From NCBI GenBank assembly GCA_958295665.1, contig OY282560.1, positions 309,237,236 through 309,301,235 on the forward strand: a stretch of 64,000 nucleotides of DNA, in the 5' to 3' direction. Positions within the stretch are counted from its first letter, which is position 1. Every line of letters starts with the position of its first letter. The translations under genes and the position numbers were made by a program. The notes beneath the pieces were generated by a model. That model had not been told where the DNA came from and did not search any database. It worked only from the letters and a program-made list of their open reading frames with translations. Shown piece by piece: positions 44,889 to 56,649 of the stretch. This DNA is from Tipula vernalis. Lineage: Eukaryota; Arthropoda; Insecta; Diptera; Tipulidae.

Positions 44889-45042
44889 CCTGTATACCAC
44901 ACGACAATGGATAATTTTCTCTTATTTCGACGTATTGCCTTTGCAAAACACCACTCGACCTTCGGTCTCGTGGTGTTTCAGGCAATACGTCTCGTATAAT
45001 CGAAAATTTTCGATCGTCTTGTGGTATAACATACGAAAATGT
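44889..45042. repeat. Imperfect inverted repeat, about 70-bp arms
   Basis: Left arm from CTGTATACCACACGAC to CACCACTCGACC, right arm from GGTCTCGTGGTGTTTCAGG to CGTCTTGTGGTATAAC. The inner 30 bp (ACGTATTGCC...AACACCAC, 44932-44991) pair almost perfectly around a three-base loop. RNA from either strand would fold into a long hairpin. It lies within the decayed gypsy. Confidence 0.8.
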
Positions 45043-45499
45043 TATACTACTCGAAATCAAACTGTATTTGGCACAAAAAACTTTAGCTCGGCCCCTTTCT
45101 TATGGTATAATCGATAATCTTTTTGTCGAAATTCCCTTTTTAAATGTTTTCCATCATCGGACTTCTAATCTCCGCTGAGTATGGGGATAATTATTTTCAA
45201 CTTCTCGTCTTGTAACTGCTTAACTCCAATTTTCATTATACAACCAGCAGCAGTCTCTGAAGAATATATTGTACACTCGAAAGCGATCAAGAGACTATAC
45301 AACGGCGAGAACCTCCAACTATGGACAAACACTACAGCAGATCATCAACTATATGCATCGTATACGGTTGCTTGATCTTCTTTATCCGCCGGTAGGACCA
45401 AAATACGGAGATTCAGAAGGTCGTAACAATTCGTCTACAATATTCTTGATGATCGAACTTTTTGCGAAACAATTCGGTATATTTACCTAACTCTGATAC

Positions 45500-46313
45500 T
45501 AATGAAGTGAAAACATCGAGATGTGCTGACAGCAAAAAATTTAGTTGACATTGTTCGATTTCGCTTAAATCTTTTCGCATATTAAAATTTTTGACATCTC
45601 GATCGAATAGCGGTCATCTACGATTACAAAACGATTTCCTTCTTTACATAAAATGCCGCGGCTCAATAATACATTTTCGGAGATAAATTCGTCCTTAATG
45701 ATGAGAACATCGGAGAAATAGGCGTTGGTATCGTTAGGCATTACGGCGATAAATTGTTCACAAAATTATTGACCACCAGCAAAACCCATAAGAACAATGG
45801 AACAAACAAACTGAGGTTTTAATGTCTTCGGCACACATCTGGGTACGATTGCTACCGGGGTCATATGACAAGAGTGTTCAATTCGGTAGTTTTTTCATGT
45901 GTCGTCCGGTGGCAATTCTCGCAACGTTCTCTTCTTTTGTGACTCGGAAGATTTTATTGACAAATGTCCCGGGTTGAAACAATTGTAGCAGATCAACGAC
46001 TAAGTATCTGCATTTCTTTGATTCGACAGCATCCCGTAATTTGTCGATATAGATAATTTCGATGCATGTAGTTTTGAGAACGGTGTAAACAGAGGATAAC
46101 AATTTGTTTTACCATCCCATAATGCGGTGTTCAAATTAAAATCGTTTTCGATAGATCATATAAATTCTCAAGCGGCTTATCGCTTTTAACGACATAATAT
46201 ATGCTTGACCAACATTGTTTTTGTTGTCGATTTCGATGAAAATGTATCGAATCCGCGGTTCGGTCCCAAATACTAATGGATCGGGCACAAAATATGGCAA
46301 TCAGTATAGCCAA
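45500..46313 (-). pseudogene. gypsy gag/protease remnants
   Basis: A frame at about 46000-45960 gives CYNCFNPGHLSIKS, a zinc knuckle with the last cysteine replaced by serine, followed by CENCHRTTHEK, a second degenerate knuckle. Downstream on the minus strand, 45760-45600 gives VMPNDTNAYFSDVLIIKDEF and an RFVIV stretch, consistent with the protease-linker part. Frames change often. Confidence 0.6.
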
Positions 46314-46559
46314 ATATTCAACACAAGTGCGAAGAACGACGAATTGTTCCAGTTGTGCTCTAGTTCCAGCTAACGAAGATTAGAAATGCTGTCATCAATC
46401 GAAAAGGTCAAAAGGATCATTGCAATATTACTCCTAAGTTTTCGTTAACCCAGCTAGTGCACCACGCTTTGGTGAACTTTGAGAATCGAACTTTAAGTCA
46501 AACAATTATCATATCAGTCGAGCCACCAGCAACACCAACCTGATATTCCATGGTAAGCG

Positions 46560-46790
46560 CCGATCTGGATGTTTTATGTACAACAGAGCACTTTCTAATC
46601 GGTGAACCTCCAACTTGCATTCCCAGACCAAACCTGCAGTTTATATCGATGTCACGACTAACTAAATGGCAGAATATCCAATTAGGATTTGCAGGGTTTT
46701 ATGATTAAGAGGTATCTCACAACCATTACTAACTTCATGGAAAAGTGGCTTTGAAGAGCAGTGGGCTATAGAAAAATCTTTATGCCAAAA
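46560..46790 (+). pseudogene. BEL integrase C-terminal (DUF5641) remnant
   Basis: The frame through 46585-46690 gives EHFLIGEPPTCIPRPNLQ, then SRLTKWQNIQ. This is the distinctive motif of the C-terminal domain following BEL integrase (HFLIG.PL, RL.RWQ). Adjacent sequence on either side is unrecognisable. It is a small orphan piece of a third BEL copy, on the plus strand between a minus-strand gypsy and a LINE. Confidence 0.75.
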
Positions 46791-46799
46791 GTTAATTCG

Positions 46800-47299
46800 T
46801 TAATTTTCTTTTTTAAGCGGTACTAAATATAGCAAATTGGAATTACAGGTGGGTTCCGAACCTATTCGAGTTTTTTCGAGTAGTCCACAAGGACCAAAGT
46901 TATTGAAATTTTGCCAAAAATGACGAAAACATTTCGTTGTCCGAAATCACATTTGCTTTATAGTTGCCGTCCACTCCGGGTCCCCGCTCATTAAACGGGT
47001 GAAAAAAGTGACCTAGGTGTAAGTTGGGTCACACTAAATGATGGCAAATGATCCGGATTAAGGTGTAAAACAATTCGTGCTAATAATCTACCAGACTGGG
47101 GGCCCATCTAATAAAGCCCAGGTGTGAATGGAGCCCTCTACGTACCATGCCACCTCCAGTTGAAATTAGCCTTACCTGGGTGTAAGGATCACTACACAAA
47201 AAACATAACAAGAGGAACAGGAGGATAGTCATTTTTGGAGGTGGACTCAAACAGGATTGTTAACTCGAAGCAAGGGTATTCCATAATTAAAGACGAGTT
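46800..47299. other. Unassigned segment upstream of LINE remnant
   Basis: Less AT-rich than its surroundings, with GGTCCCCGCTCATTAAACGG and repeated AGGTGTAAG/AGGTGTGAATG phrases (47016, 47061, 47131, 47182). The phrases suggest it belongs with the LINE downstream, but I cannot identify a domain. Confidence 0.4.
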
Positions 47300-47960
47300 A
47301 TTAGAGGCACTTCGCAGGAAGACGGTTTGGCCCCTCTTCTCTGGAACATAGTGGAAAATTCGTTATTACTGGAACTAGAGAGAGACAGACAACGTAGCGA
47401 CAACTGTTTCCGGGAAATACCTGGGCACCATTGTGAACGTAATGAAGAATGCGCTCATTCACAATTGTTACGAAATGGGCTGGCAAATGTGGACTGGAAA
47501 TTATTCCGTCCAAGACAGAGCTGGTACTATTCACTAAGAAAAATCCTGGTAGTGGTACCCCTACCTTAAACGGAATGAACTGGCTTTTACTGACATTTTG
47601 GAGAGAGTAAACAAAGCTACTGTAGTTATGTACTTCTGCAGGAACGCCATTGGTAAAAAATGGGTTCTGAAGCTGGAGCTAGTACACTGGCGCTAGACCG
47701 CCATAGTGAGATCTGTAACACTCCTGTGAGTGTGGTGGGCTGCCCTGTACAAAGTAACTTATAGAAATAAAATAGTAGGCGGGGCATTGTGTCTTGACAC
47801 GGGACACTCGACTATAGGTAGTTCTCTAAAGGGTGAGCTGGCGAATCTTGACTACACTATACCTACCTACCTTTCAAAAAAGGGCTTTCGGACTACGATC
47901 ACGGGTCATTATCGGAAACCGAAGCTTTGCAATTGGAGGTCAAAGTGAGAGCTGGAGTGT
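47300..47960 (+). pseudogene. LOA/R1-like LINE reverse transcriptase remnant
   Basis: LAPLLWNIVENSLLLELERDR (47325-47395) is the RT block that follows the GTPQGG motif in LOA/Jockey-type LINEs. Then MKNALI, GWQMWTG and a DRAGTIH-like stretch match the downstream thumb region, followed by FTDILERVNKATVVMYFCR-like residues. YADD itself is deleted between 47395 and 47400. Frame breaks and in-frame stops are many, so it is an old fragment. Confidence 0.65.
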
Positions 47961-48009
47961 TCTGTGATAAATTAAATGATGTGGTCTGAATTTTTTTTTT
48001 TCATTTAAC

Positions 48010-48480
48010 CTTTTAGTTTGGAACAATTACATAGCACATCAATTTCCAAAACTGACAGAGGCTAAAATTAAAGAATGTATTTTTAACGGACCTCAACTAC
48101 AAAAACTATTTTAAGACAAAAATTTCGTTAAAACCATGCAAAAAAATGAGAAGGCAGCTGCCTGGCTCAGCTTTAGAGAAGTTTGTGAAAACTTCTTAGG
48201 AAACACCAGAAGTGAGCATTACAAAGACATTAATACAAAGTTGATAGAAAATTACAGGCAATTGGGATGTCTTGTAAGTTTGGTACAAGTAAATTTGGAC
48301 TACGGAATCCTTTCTTACGGTTAAAAATAATTCGGAAACGATATATCTGGAGTAAACGGTACAAAAAAAAGACTTTGGTATTTTCTTGGACAATTTGACC
48401 CAAAATTGGGGTTTTGTTGGAAACTGGTGGGTGATGGAGCAAAACGTAATATTGGAGCTGACGAAAAATGTTTCCATTCA
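48010..48480 (+). pseudogene. Fragment of an orphan insect protein family
   Basis: The frame from about 48040 gives FPKLTEAKIKECIFNGPQLQ, then a stop, then MQKNEKAAAWLSFREVCENFLGN and KLIENYRQLGCLVSL before the frame is lost. I recall a recurrent uncharacterised arthropod family with the pattern P.L.EAK.KEGIF.GPQ...NEK.AW.SF..V...FLGN, followed by a LGC.MSLK.HFLHSH block. Its copy-number behaviour suggests a transposon-borne gene, which is inference. This copy has a stop and frame losses. Confidence 0.55.
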
Positions 48481-48499
48481 TGCCGATTAATTGATGCAT

Positions 48500-50004
48500 A
48501 ATTTAATATACTCAGATTACGTAATCCACCATTATTTAAATTTTAATTATGATTCATGCTTAAGGATAACACTATAACACAGCTTGTTTTCTATAATTTA
48601 GGTAAGATTTGAAATGCAAAAACGGATCTCTCAACTCGTATTACTCGAATTTGTTGCAAAGGTTAAAACCTGGAAATTTGTAAAAAAAAAACGATTCACC
48701 AAGAAAACGTATACTATACATATATATAGCAACATATGTACGTCCCGTCCCTCTTATAAGAAAAATTCGACTCCAGTTAATATCATAAGGGAAATAATAC
48801 AAAACATCTAAGTAAAATCTAAAATATCCTATGTATATAAGATGAGTAGGTACTCATATACAGTATACATCTACAAAAATATTAAATTCTTTAAACAATT
48901 TCATTTTACATAAATATTAATAAAATATAATTAATTTTAAATATTCATAACAATACTCGTCCTCACCATATACGTATGAGAAGCATTGGGGCGTTGTGTT
49001 TTGGGGCATATTTCGTATTTTATTAAAAGTAAAAATTTCATGAATTTATGCCAGAGAACATTGAATATATAAAACTTATGTCAGCCATAAATTAAATTTA
49101 TGTTTGTTTATTTTCATATGTACCGTACATACTTTTCTTCACCAATGGTGCCTCTGACTAACAAACCCACACTTTAATGATTTTTCATCAGAAAATTTAA
49201 AAAACACATTCGCTTAAATAATAAATTTCTATAAGAAGGTATACAAACAACATTCCTGCCATTATTCCAACTATTGTAAATTAAATTTTCACTCAGCTTT
49301 AAGGCGAAAATCGAATTTAAGCATGTATGCCCAAAGATTATTTTATAAAGCGATTTTCCTGTTTCTTATATACGCTCTGATATACTCGTGTATATGTAAA
49401 TCAGATAAGATTTTTTTATCGTAATTACCTTTCTAAAACCATTGAAAGTATTCAAACACTATGGTCATATTTCGTAGAATTTTATTTTTGTGACTAATTG
49501 GATTTAATTGCCTCCGATTTTGCGGACATGAATTTGTTTTTGTCCTTTCGCCAGTTATGCTTTGTGATGTGACCAAACCCACAAAAGAGCACAAAAACCA
49601 AAAAATCAAAATTAAAGTGAAAGTTCAAATAATTTAATCTAGGCGATAGGTTGTTTATTAAAATACCATTGAATGGTTTGGGAAAATCACAATTCCCCCG
49701 TAGGTGTAAAGAAAATACCTTTTGTGATTTACAAAAAAAATAAAAAAATGACGAAAAATTTATAAAGTCAATCATCGACTTATTAATATTTCGTTTATGG
49801 ACGCAGTGAATTGAAAATTGTGGTAATCAACATTTTGTCGATCGATTTTCATTATGCGTTAATTTATTTTTAGTGACATTTATAAAAAATTTTAAAAAAT
49901 TTATCGAAAAATCGATTCGAAGGTAATTATCTCACCTTTAGAATGTTAGATTACATGCTACATAATTTAGAATACAAATCTTTATTTAAATTTGTGTAGG
50001 TATT
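48500..50004. other. AT-rich spacer, no gene seen
   Basis: No recognised motif. The 93-residue minus-strand ORF at 49494-49775 is F/N/L-rich without a domain I know. The rest is AT-rich sequence with microsatellite-like TATA stretches. Confidence 0.5.
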
Positions 50005-50555
50005 GAAAACTTTAATAACGGTGTTGATTACTTCTAGGCCAACTACTATGTGTACTATCGGAAACTGAATGCAAATTTCCAGCAAGAAATGTCCGATTAT
50101 TAGGATTACGAGCAGGTTTTATCAAGAAAAGTAGAAAGGCATAAACTGATGAACATCTGTAGGAGGAATCGGATCGGCAAGTACTTCATCCAAGGGTTTC
50201 TGTCGGCGGATCATTGTGCCCAGATTTGGCACAGCAGAGGAATTACCAATCACTGCGGTTTTTTTTTCTACGATCACTGATGTTCAACCGCCGCATCCAA
50301 TTTCATCAAAAGAGCTTCAAATTCCAGCTAAAGTAAAACTGGCTGACCCCACTATATTTCAAGCCCTAGAATGTTGATCTGCTTATTGGAGCCGGGCTAT
50401 TTTAGGATTTATTGCTGCCTGGGAAAAAGATACTGGCTCAAAACCTTCCAATACTACAGGAAACTAAATTTGGATGGACAATTAGCGGTCCACATCATTC
50501 ATGACCCCGATCTGCCAGAACCACTCTCACAAGTGCTGCCAATAGATATTCCTCA

Positions 50556-50990
50556 GTGGAAAAATTAGATAGCAGGGAAAAATTGGTGCAGCCTTTTCGG
50601 GAGATCGTAACATATCCTGTTGCAGGATTGGAAATAAGTAAAAAAAAACAAGAATGTGAGGAGAGGCTTTGGATTGGAGAAGAGGCTTTACCGTTTGACC
50701 GAAATGAGAGCAAGCTATTCCGAATTTATTCGAGAGTACAAGACGCTGAAGCAAGTGCACCTCTTTACTTCTTGCCGCATCATTGCTTATTAAAGATGGC
50801 CAGTTTGAGCACAAAATTGAGGGTCGTTTTCGGCCGTTCATGCAAGACTTTATCATCATTTTCGTTGAATTCACTCTTTTTCGTTCACTTTTACACCAAG
50901 ATACCTTCGCCAACTTATTCGGAGGAAACCGAGGTCGAGTATCGATTCCTGTGCAATATTCAACGGGCAGCAGCCTTCCCTGATGATTAG
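50556..50990 (+). pseudogene. BEL 4 linker and reverse transcriptase start
   Basis: After a frame of linker sequence, PLYFLPHHCLLKMASLSTKL followed by RVVF is the BEL RT entry block, with the expected D of VVFD changed to glycine. Beyond about 50880 the frame is no longer RT-like: the catalytic palm is deleted and 50900-51020 is unrecognised. A minus-strand ORF over the same region is a shadow. Confidence 0.78.
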
Positions 50991-51025
50991 ACGAAGCTGT
51001 CAAATAATCGGGCCGTTTCACTTAG

Positions 51026-51578
51026 TTGTTCATTATTAGTTCGGCGCCGTTTATCAACGATCAGGATCTTATTCGAGTCGGAGGAAGAATCAAGAAGGCT
51101 GGTCTCCCAATTGACGCTCGTCATCAAATACTTCTTCACAAAACCTATCAATTTTCCAATTTATTAATCCAATATTTTCATCGTTATAGCACTTTGCAAT
51201 CGGGTCGACAGACTGTTCTTAGACTATTCGGTCACGATATTGGATTCTAAATGGACTTTTTCTGTGTCGCAGTATTATTCTAAAGTGTGTTTGGTGGCGC
51301 AGTTTATGAGTAATTTACCGAAGGATTGCCTTGATTTCAAATATGTCAAGCTATTTATTACTTCCGGAGTAGACTTTGCAGGCCCGCTAAGCGTTCGGCA
51401 CCATACACGTTGTAAAGTGGAGAGAAAGGTATACATAGCCTTGTTCTTATGCATGATTACCAAGACTGTTCATTTGGGATTGGTAGTCAAGTTGACAACG
51501 GAGGCATTTGGATGCGCCCTTAAACGTTTCATCGCCGATCGAGTTATGATAACTAAGGTTATAAAAATTTCCTGGTGA
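51026..51578 (+). pseudogene. BEL 4 integrase
   Basis: LIRVGGRIKKAGLPIDARHQ and YFHRYSTLQSGRQTVL are the zinc-binding region before BEL integrase. The piece at 51240-51578 begins the core: TSGVDFAGPLSVR (first catalytic aspartate in VDFAGP), IALFLCMITKTVHLGLV and LTTEAFGCALKRFIADR. The second aspartate and the glutamate are lost where the similarity ends at about 51580. Confidence 0.85.
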
Positions 51579-52925
51579 CTTTGTAACCTTGGCCTAACCA
51601 GAGTTGATTCATTAATTTTTAGCACTCTAAGTCACCACAAAAAAATCGCTGAGATATGTTAACATTTTAGCTCTTCGCGTTTAGCTTTAAGCTTTTCGCA
51701 ACTTTAAACTAGAGGGTTTTAGATTTTGTTTAGCTAATAAGTTTTAACATTAAGCGTGCAGTTTTAAAAGCTTCTAAAGCTCCCTAGCTTTTAGTTTCCA
51801 GCTCTTATAACTTACCATAAGTTTTTTAGGTTTTAGTTTCTACCTTTTAGATTTTAATTTAGAGTTTTTAGTTTAGTTTAAAGCTTTTAGCTTACACCGT
51901 AGAGTAATCCGCTCTTATTAGCTTGCCTTCCAACTATTACATTATAACTTATAGCTTTCCATTTTTAGCTTTTACTTTACAGTTTTAGCTTATATTTTCT
52001 TAGCTTTTGATATTTCTTTATCACCTTTCAGCTAATAGTATTTTGCGTTTAGATGTTAGCTTTTAGTTTTTAGGTTCTAGCTAATCCGTTTTAACATTAA
52101 GCATTTAGTTTTTAGTTTAATGTTTTTAGTTCACAGCTTTGAGCTTTGATCGTTAAGTTTCCCGCTCTTATTAGCTTACCTCCCAGCTTTTAAATTTTAG
52201 CTTTTAGATTTTAGTTTCTTTAGATTGAGTTAAACGCTAAAGTGTAGCTTTTAGCTTTTAGATTTTAGCTTTTAACAGTTTTTAAGTATAGGGTTTTAGT
52301 TTATAATTTACAGCTTTTAGAATCTAGCTTTTAGTTTTTAACTTTCAACAGTTAGCTTTCAGATTCTTACTTTAACTTTTAGCTTTCAGTTTCTTGCTTT
52401 TAGCTTTAAATTTATCAGCTGTTACTGTTTAATATATCACCTGTTACTGTTTTGCTTCTAGCTAATATGTTTTAACTTTAGTTTCTCGCTCTTATAAATT
52501 TACCTTTCAGCTTTATTTTTATCTGTTAGCTCTAGCATTGAGCTTAAGATTTTAGCTTTTAGCTAATATTTTTTTATTTGATGCTTTTAATTTATAGTTT
52601 AAATCATTTAGTATTTAGCTTTTTTAGCAACTTTTAGGTTTAGTTTTTTATAGTGTTTTGATTAAAGCTCTCCTTGTCCATAGCTCTAATTATTTTGCCT
52701 TTGAGCTTCTAAATTTTAACTTTTAGCTTTTAGCCTCTAGCTTTTAGTTTTTAGCTTTTATCCTACAGTTTTTAGCTTGCCTCTAGGTTTAAGGTTTTAG
52801 GTTTCAGCCTTTAGTAATAGGTTCCGGCTTTCAGTTTTTAATTTCCAATTCTTATTAGCTTGCCAACTTGTCAACGCTTAAAGATCTTTTAACATTAGTT
52901 AGTTTGCTTTGACCTTTTGCTTTTA

Positions 52926-54106
52926 GAGGGTGGTTCATCTAATATTTTTAATTTAATTTGGCTCTAAATTTAAAGACGAATAAATATTATTCAAAGCGGT
53001 TTGCTTTATTAGAAAGAGTATCCATTGCCATTAAGTATGGAACACAATTTCATTCAAATGATATCCACGGCTTGATTTACAATACCCCATTCAATTAACC
53101 AAATTTTTCAGTACCTTTTCCTATCTCATCAATGGCAACTTCGATTTGATCTTTTAAGTCTTGGATAGTCTCTTAAGTGTTAGCGTAACACTTATCCTTA
53201 ACGGCTCCCCACAATATAAAATCCAACAGAGTAAAATCTCCGTTCCGGCTAATTATTCGATCCCCGAAGACACTGTGCAAAAGATCGATTGCTTCGCTTG
53301 CTGTATGGCAGGTGGCGACGTCCTTTTGAAACCAAATGCCGTGTGTGTCATCCTCTTGAATTCTGGGTAACAAAAACTCGTTTATCATGGCTCGGTAACG
53401 CTTCCCATTGACTGAAAGGGAGGCTCCTTGCTCATTTTCGAAAAAAATTGGACCATCGGATGCCATCTTCTTCTCCATGGTTACGTGTGGATTATGCGAC
53501 AATTTTGTTTGTTTACACAACCTAGGAGATGAAAATGAGCTTTGTCGGAAAAGTTGATTTTTCGGTAAAAATGCTCATTTTCTTTCAAGCATTCCACAGC
53601 TCAATTAGCGAACCGAAAACGTTGCGGATGGTCATTTTGCTTCAGCTCCTGCACTAATTGAACTTTGTTCGCCTTCATATAGAGATCTTTATGCAAAATT
53701 GTCATCACAGAACTGCGTAAAATGTTTAATTCTTGAGCACGATGGTGAGTTAATGTTGATGGATGCTCAAACACATTCTGAGCAACAACTGCAATGTTCT
53801 TGGCTGTACGCGCTGTAAAGGCAAGTGCACGTGTTGGTTTATCCAATAACAATCTAGATTTATAAACTCGCTGCACAAATTGATCCACAAATAGCTTTGT
53901 AGGCGTTTCATTACTACTGAATTTTCCTCGTAAATTTCTTACAGTTGGAGGAGAAGACTCACCACTTTGAAAGTAGGTTTTCAATATTTCCCAATTTTTT
54001 TCGAGCGTAAAGGGACCCATTTTCTGTCATAACACGAATGACGTTAGTATTTCCACACTCGAAATAACTGGAAGTTGAAATTGCAAACGCTAGATGGACC
54101 ACCCGT
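52926..54106 (-). mobile_element. mariner-type element in heptamer array
   Basis: TIRs are GAGGGTGGTTCATCTAATAT (left) and, complemented from the right, ACGGGTGGTCCATCTAGCGT, flanked by TA on both sides (52924-52925 and 54107-54108). 1,181 bp, with a broken minus-strand transposase. Heptamer sequence continues on both sides, so the array predates this insertion. Confidence 0.9.
53161..54020 (-). pseudogene. mariner transposase (DUF4817 HTH + DDE_3)
   Basis: 54020-53601 is the N-terminal helix-turn-helix: FTLEKNWEILKTYF, FSSNETPTKLFVDQFVQRVY, and a second HTH with VMTILHKDLYMKANKVQLVQ. A frame change follows, then FSDKAHFHLLG carries the first aspartate near 53550. In 53520-53173, GIWFQKDVATCHTA holds the second aspartate, RIISRNGDFTLLDFILWG the third (LDFILWG). 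The number of residues between the last two is about 32, with a small deletion before the third. The DUF4817-type mariner family cuts and pastes at TA. Frameshift and missing residues make it inactive. Confidence 0.88.
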
Positions 54107-56649
54107 TAATTTCTCATTTTAGCTTTTAGACTTTAGCTTTTAGTTAAAAGGTTTTAGTTTTTAGTTTAAAGCTCTCTGTTTCCAGCGCTTACTTACCGGC
54201 AGTTCAGCTTTTAGTTTTTAGCTTAAAGCTTTTAATTTTAAGATTTTTTTATTAAGTTTTTAGCTTTTTTAACTTTTAGGTTCTAGTTTTTAGCTTTTAA
54301 CATTTAGCTTGTAGCTTTAGCGTTTAGCTTCCAGGTATTAGATTTTAACTTTTAGCAATAACTTTTAATTTTTTGCTTCAAACTTCTTAAAGTTTTTGCT
54401 TTTAGTATTTAACTTTTAGCGCTGTGTTACATTTCAGCTTTTCAGCTTTTACGGTTTAGCTTCAAGTTTTTAGCTTCTAGCTAATCTATTTTAACTTTAA
54501 GTTTCTCGATATTATTAGTTTACATTTCAGCTTTAATTTTAACTTCTAACGTTTAGCTGTAAGTTCTAGATTTTAGCTTTGAGCTAATAGTTTTTTATTT
54601 TAAGCTTTCAGTTTATAGTTTACTGCATTCATATATCTTTTAGCTTTCAGATTTTTAATTTTATTTTTAACAGTTAGCCTTCAGTTTCTAGCTTTTAGCT
54701 TTTACAACCCAACTTCTAGCTTTTAAATTTTAAAATTATAGCATCCAGTTGTAAGCCGTAAGTAACTTTGCCGTTGAGCTTCTAAATTTTAACATTTAGC
54801 TTAAATTTTTTTAATTTTTACTTTTAAGCTTTTAGATTTTATAACTTATTTAGTTTTTAGATTTTAGCCTCTTAGTTTTAATTTTAGCTTCTAGCTTTTA
54901 GCTTACCGTTTTTAGCTAGGTTTTAGATTCTAATTTTCAGCCTTTAGATATTAGGTCTAATTTGATAGTTCAAAGCTATTTGTTTCTAGATGTTAGCTTC
55001 ATCTTTTTGCTTTTAGTTTTTAATTTCCAATTCTTATTAGCTTGCCGCTAAGCGCCGGCCGTTTAACATAACTTTTTTAGCTTTTTTACTACTTTTTCAT
55101 TTGACCTTTAGCTTTTAATTTCTCGTGTTAGCTTTTAGCTACTAGCTTATAGCTTTTAGATTTTAGCTTCGAGCCAAAAAGTTTTAGTTTTCAGTTTAAA
55201 GCTTTCGTTTTCAGCCCTTATTAACCCTCTTTTCAGCTATTAGTTTTCAGCTTTATGGTTTTAGCTTTTTGATGTTTAGCTTGTAATGTGTAGCTTTACG
55301 CGTTCGGCTTCCAGGTATTCGATTTTATTTTTTTTAGTTTTAAGGTCTTAGTTTCTAGCTTTTAGCTTTCAACTTTTAATTTGCAGCTTTTATTAGAGGG
55401 CCTTTCATCTTTCAACATTCAACTTTTAGTATTGAGTTTTAAGGTCTTTTAACTTTTAGCTTCTTGTTTCTTTTAGTTTTCCAGCTTTGAGATTTTGATC
55501 GTTAGATCTACGTTTTTAACTTTAAGCCGTTAGCTTTTAGTTTTAGGCTTTTAGTTTTGTAAAATTTAAATTTTTAACTTTTAGCTTCCAGCTTTTAATT
55601 AAAAACTTTTAGTTGCCATCTTTTAGGTTTCAGCTGTTAATTTGTAGACCTTATTAATTCGCCTTTCAGCTTGCCGCTTATGTCTTTTAGGTTTTAGTTT
55701 TTTTTAACTTTTAGTTTACAGTTTTTATAACAGCGATGCGCTAAGCTTTAGGATTTTAATTTCTAGCTTTTTTCGTTTAGATTTAGTTTGTTGCTTTTAC
55801 CTATTAGGTTTTAACTTTAAGCGTTGAATATATAAATTAAAGGGAATGAATCAACTCTGTGGGAACTCTTTGCGATTGAAACAAATTTGTGTATAGCGAC
55901 ATTAATTCCGTAACAATACGAATTATGTCCAAGAGATTTAATTTTTTTAAATAAAATAATCTCGCGCGGATTTAATTCAGTTTTTAAAAAAATTAATGTT
56001 GCGAAATTAATTCACAATTAAAATTTAAAATCGCGAAACTAGTTAATTTTGGTGAATCAAAGTTTTTAGTTCATAGCTTTAGTTTTCAGCTTTTAATTTC
56101 CAGGTTTGAGCTTTCAGATTTCTATTTTAATTTCTTATTAGCTTGCCTTTAAGCTTTGAAATTGTATCAATAGGACTTAGCATTTAGCTTTTAGCTTTTG
56201 ATCTTTAGGCTTCTAGTTTTTAACTTTGATTTTAAAGTTTAGCTTTCAATATCTCAATCTAGTTTTCAGCTTGTAGCTTCTAGATTTTAGCTTTTAGTTA
56301 AAAGATTTTAGTTTTTAGTTTAAAGCTTTTTGTTACCAACTCTGATTAGCTTTCAGCATTTAGCTTTTAGTATTACTGTTTAGTTTGAAGCTTTTAATTT
56401 ATAGCTTTTCTTAACTTTTACTTTCTAGTTTATAGCGTATAGCTTTTACGTTTTTTAGCTGGTAGCTTTTTAGCTACAAGTTTTCAGCTTTTAGCATGTA
56501 CTTTTAGGCCTTAACTATTACCATTTAGTTTATTGCTTCTAGATGCTTGCTCGTAGAATTAAGCTATTAACTTTTAGCTAATAGTTATTATAGTTTTTAA
56601 TTTAAAGGTTTAATTTCCTAGATTTTAGCTCTCAGCTTTAAGTTTTAGC

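Larger units (their letters stand above)
44040..46400 (-). mobile_element. Ty3/gypsy element, heavily decayed
   Basis: On the minus strand, gag-like zinc knuckles (46100-45880), RT start (about 45480-45420), RNase H (about 45350-45250), pre-integrase (about 45230-45050) and integrase zinc-binding domain (44554-44380) follow in gypsy order, every piece in a different frame. Signals include CYNCFNPGHLS, IVDELLRPSESPY (an RT start block with a small gap), LAVV and LDRFRVY of RNase H, and GHFEIEKTIERLKENVWFPK. Most of protease and RT is deleted, and an AT-rich segment at 44560-44870 plus a hairpin at 44889-45042 interrupt the integrase. Confidence 0.75.
50005..51590 (+). mobile_element. BEL/Pao retrotransposon 4, internal remnant
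   Basis: Plus-strand pieces of BEL pol: protease end near 50310-50430 (IPAKVKLADPTIFQ, then NVDLLIGAGLF), RT entry (50760-50870), then a large deletion to the pre-integrase and integrase (51026-51578). No LTR or gag is visible. The right edge is followed by the degenerate heptamer array. Confidence 0.8.

Noticed and set aside
44889..45042. Candidate microRNA precursor
   Set aside because: Arms of 70 bp exceed a normal precursor and it lies within a dead retrotransposon; no expression evidence. Kept as an inverted repeat.
49494..49775. 93-residue minus-strand ORF
   Set aside because: Phenylalanine- and asparagine-rich, no recognisable domain; both strands give similar weak frames.
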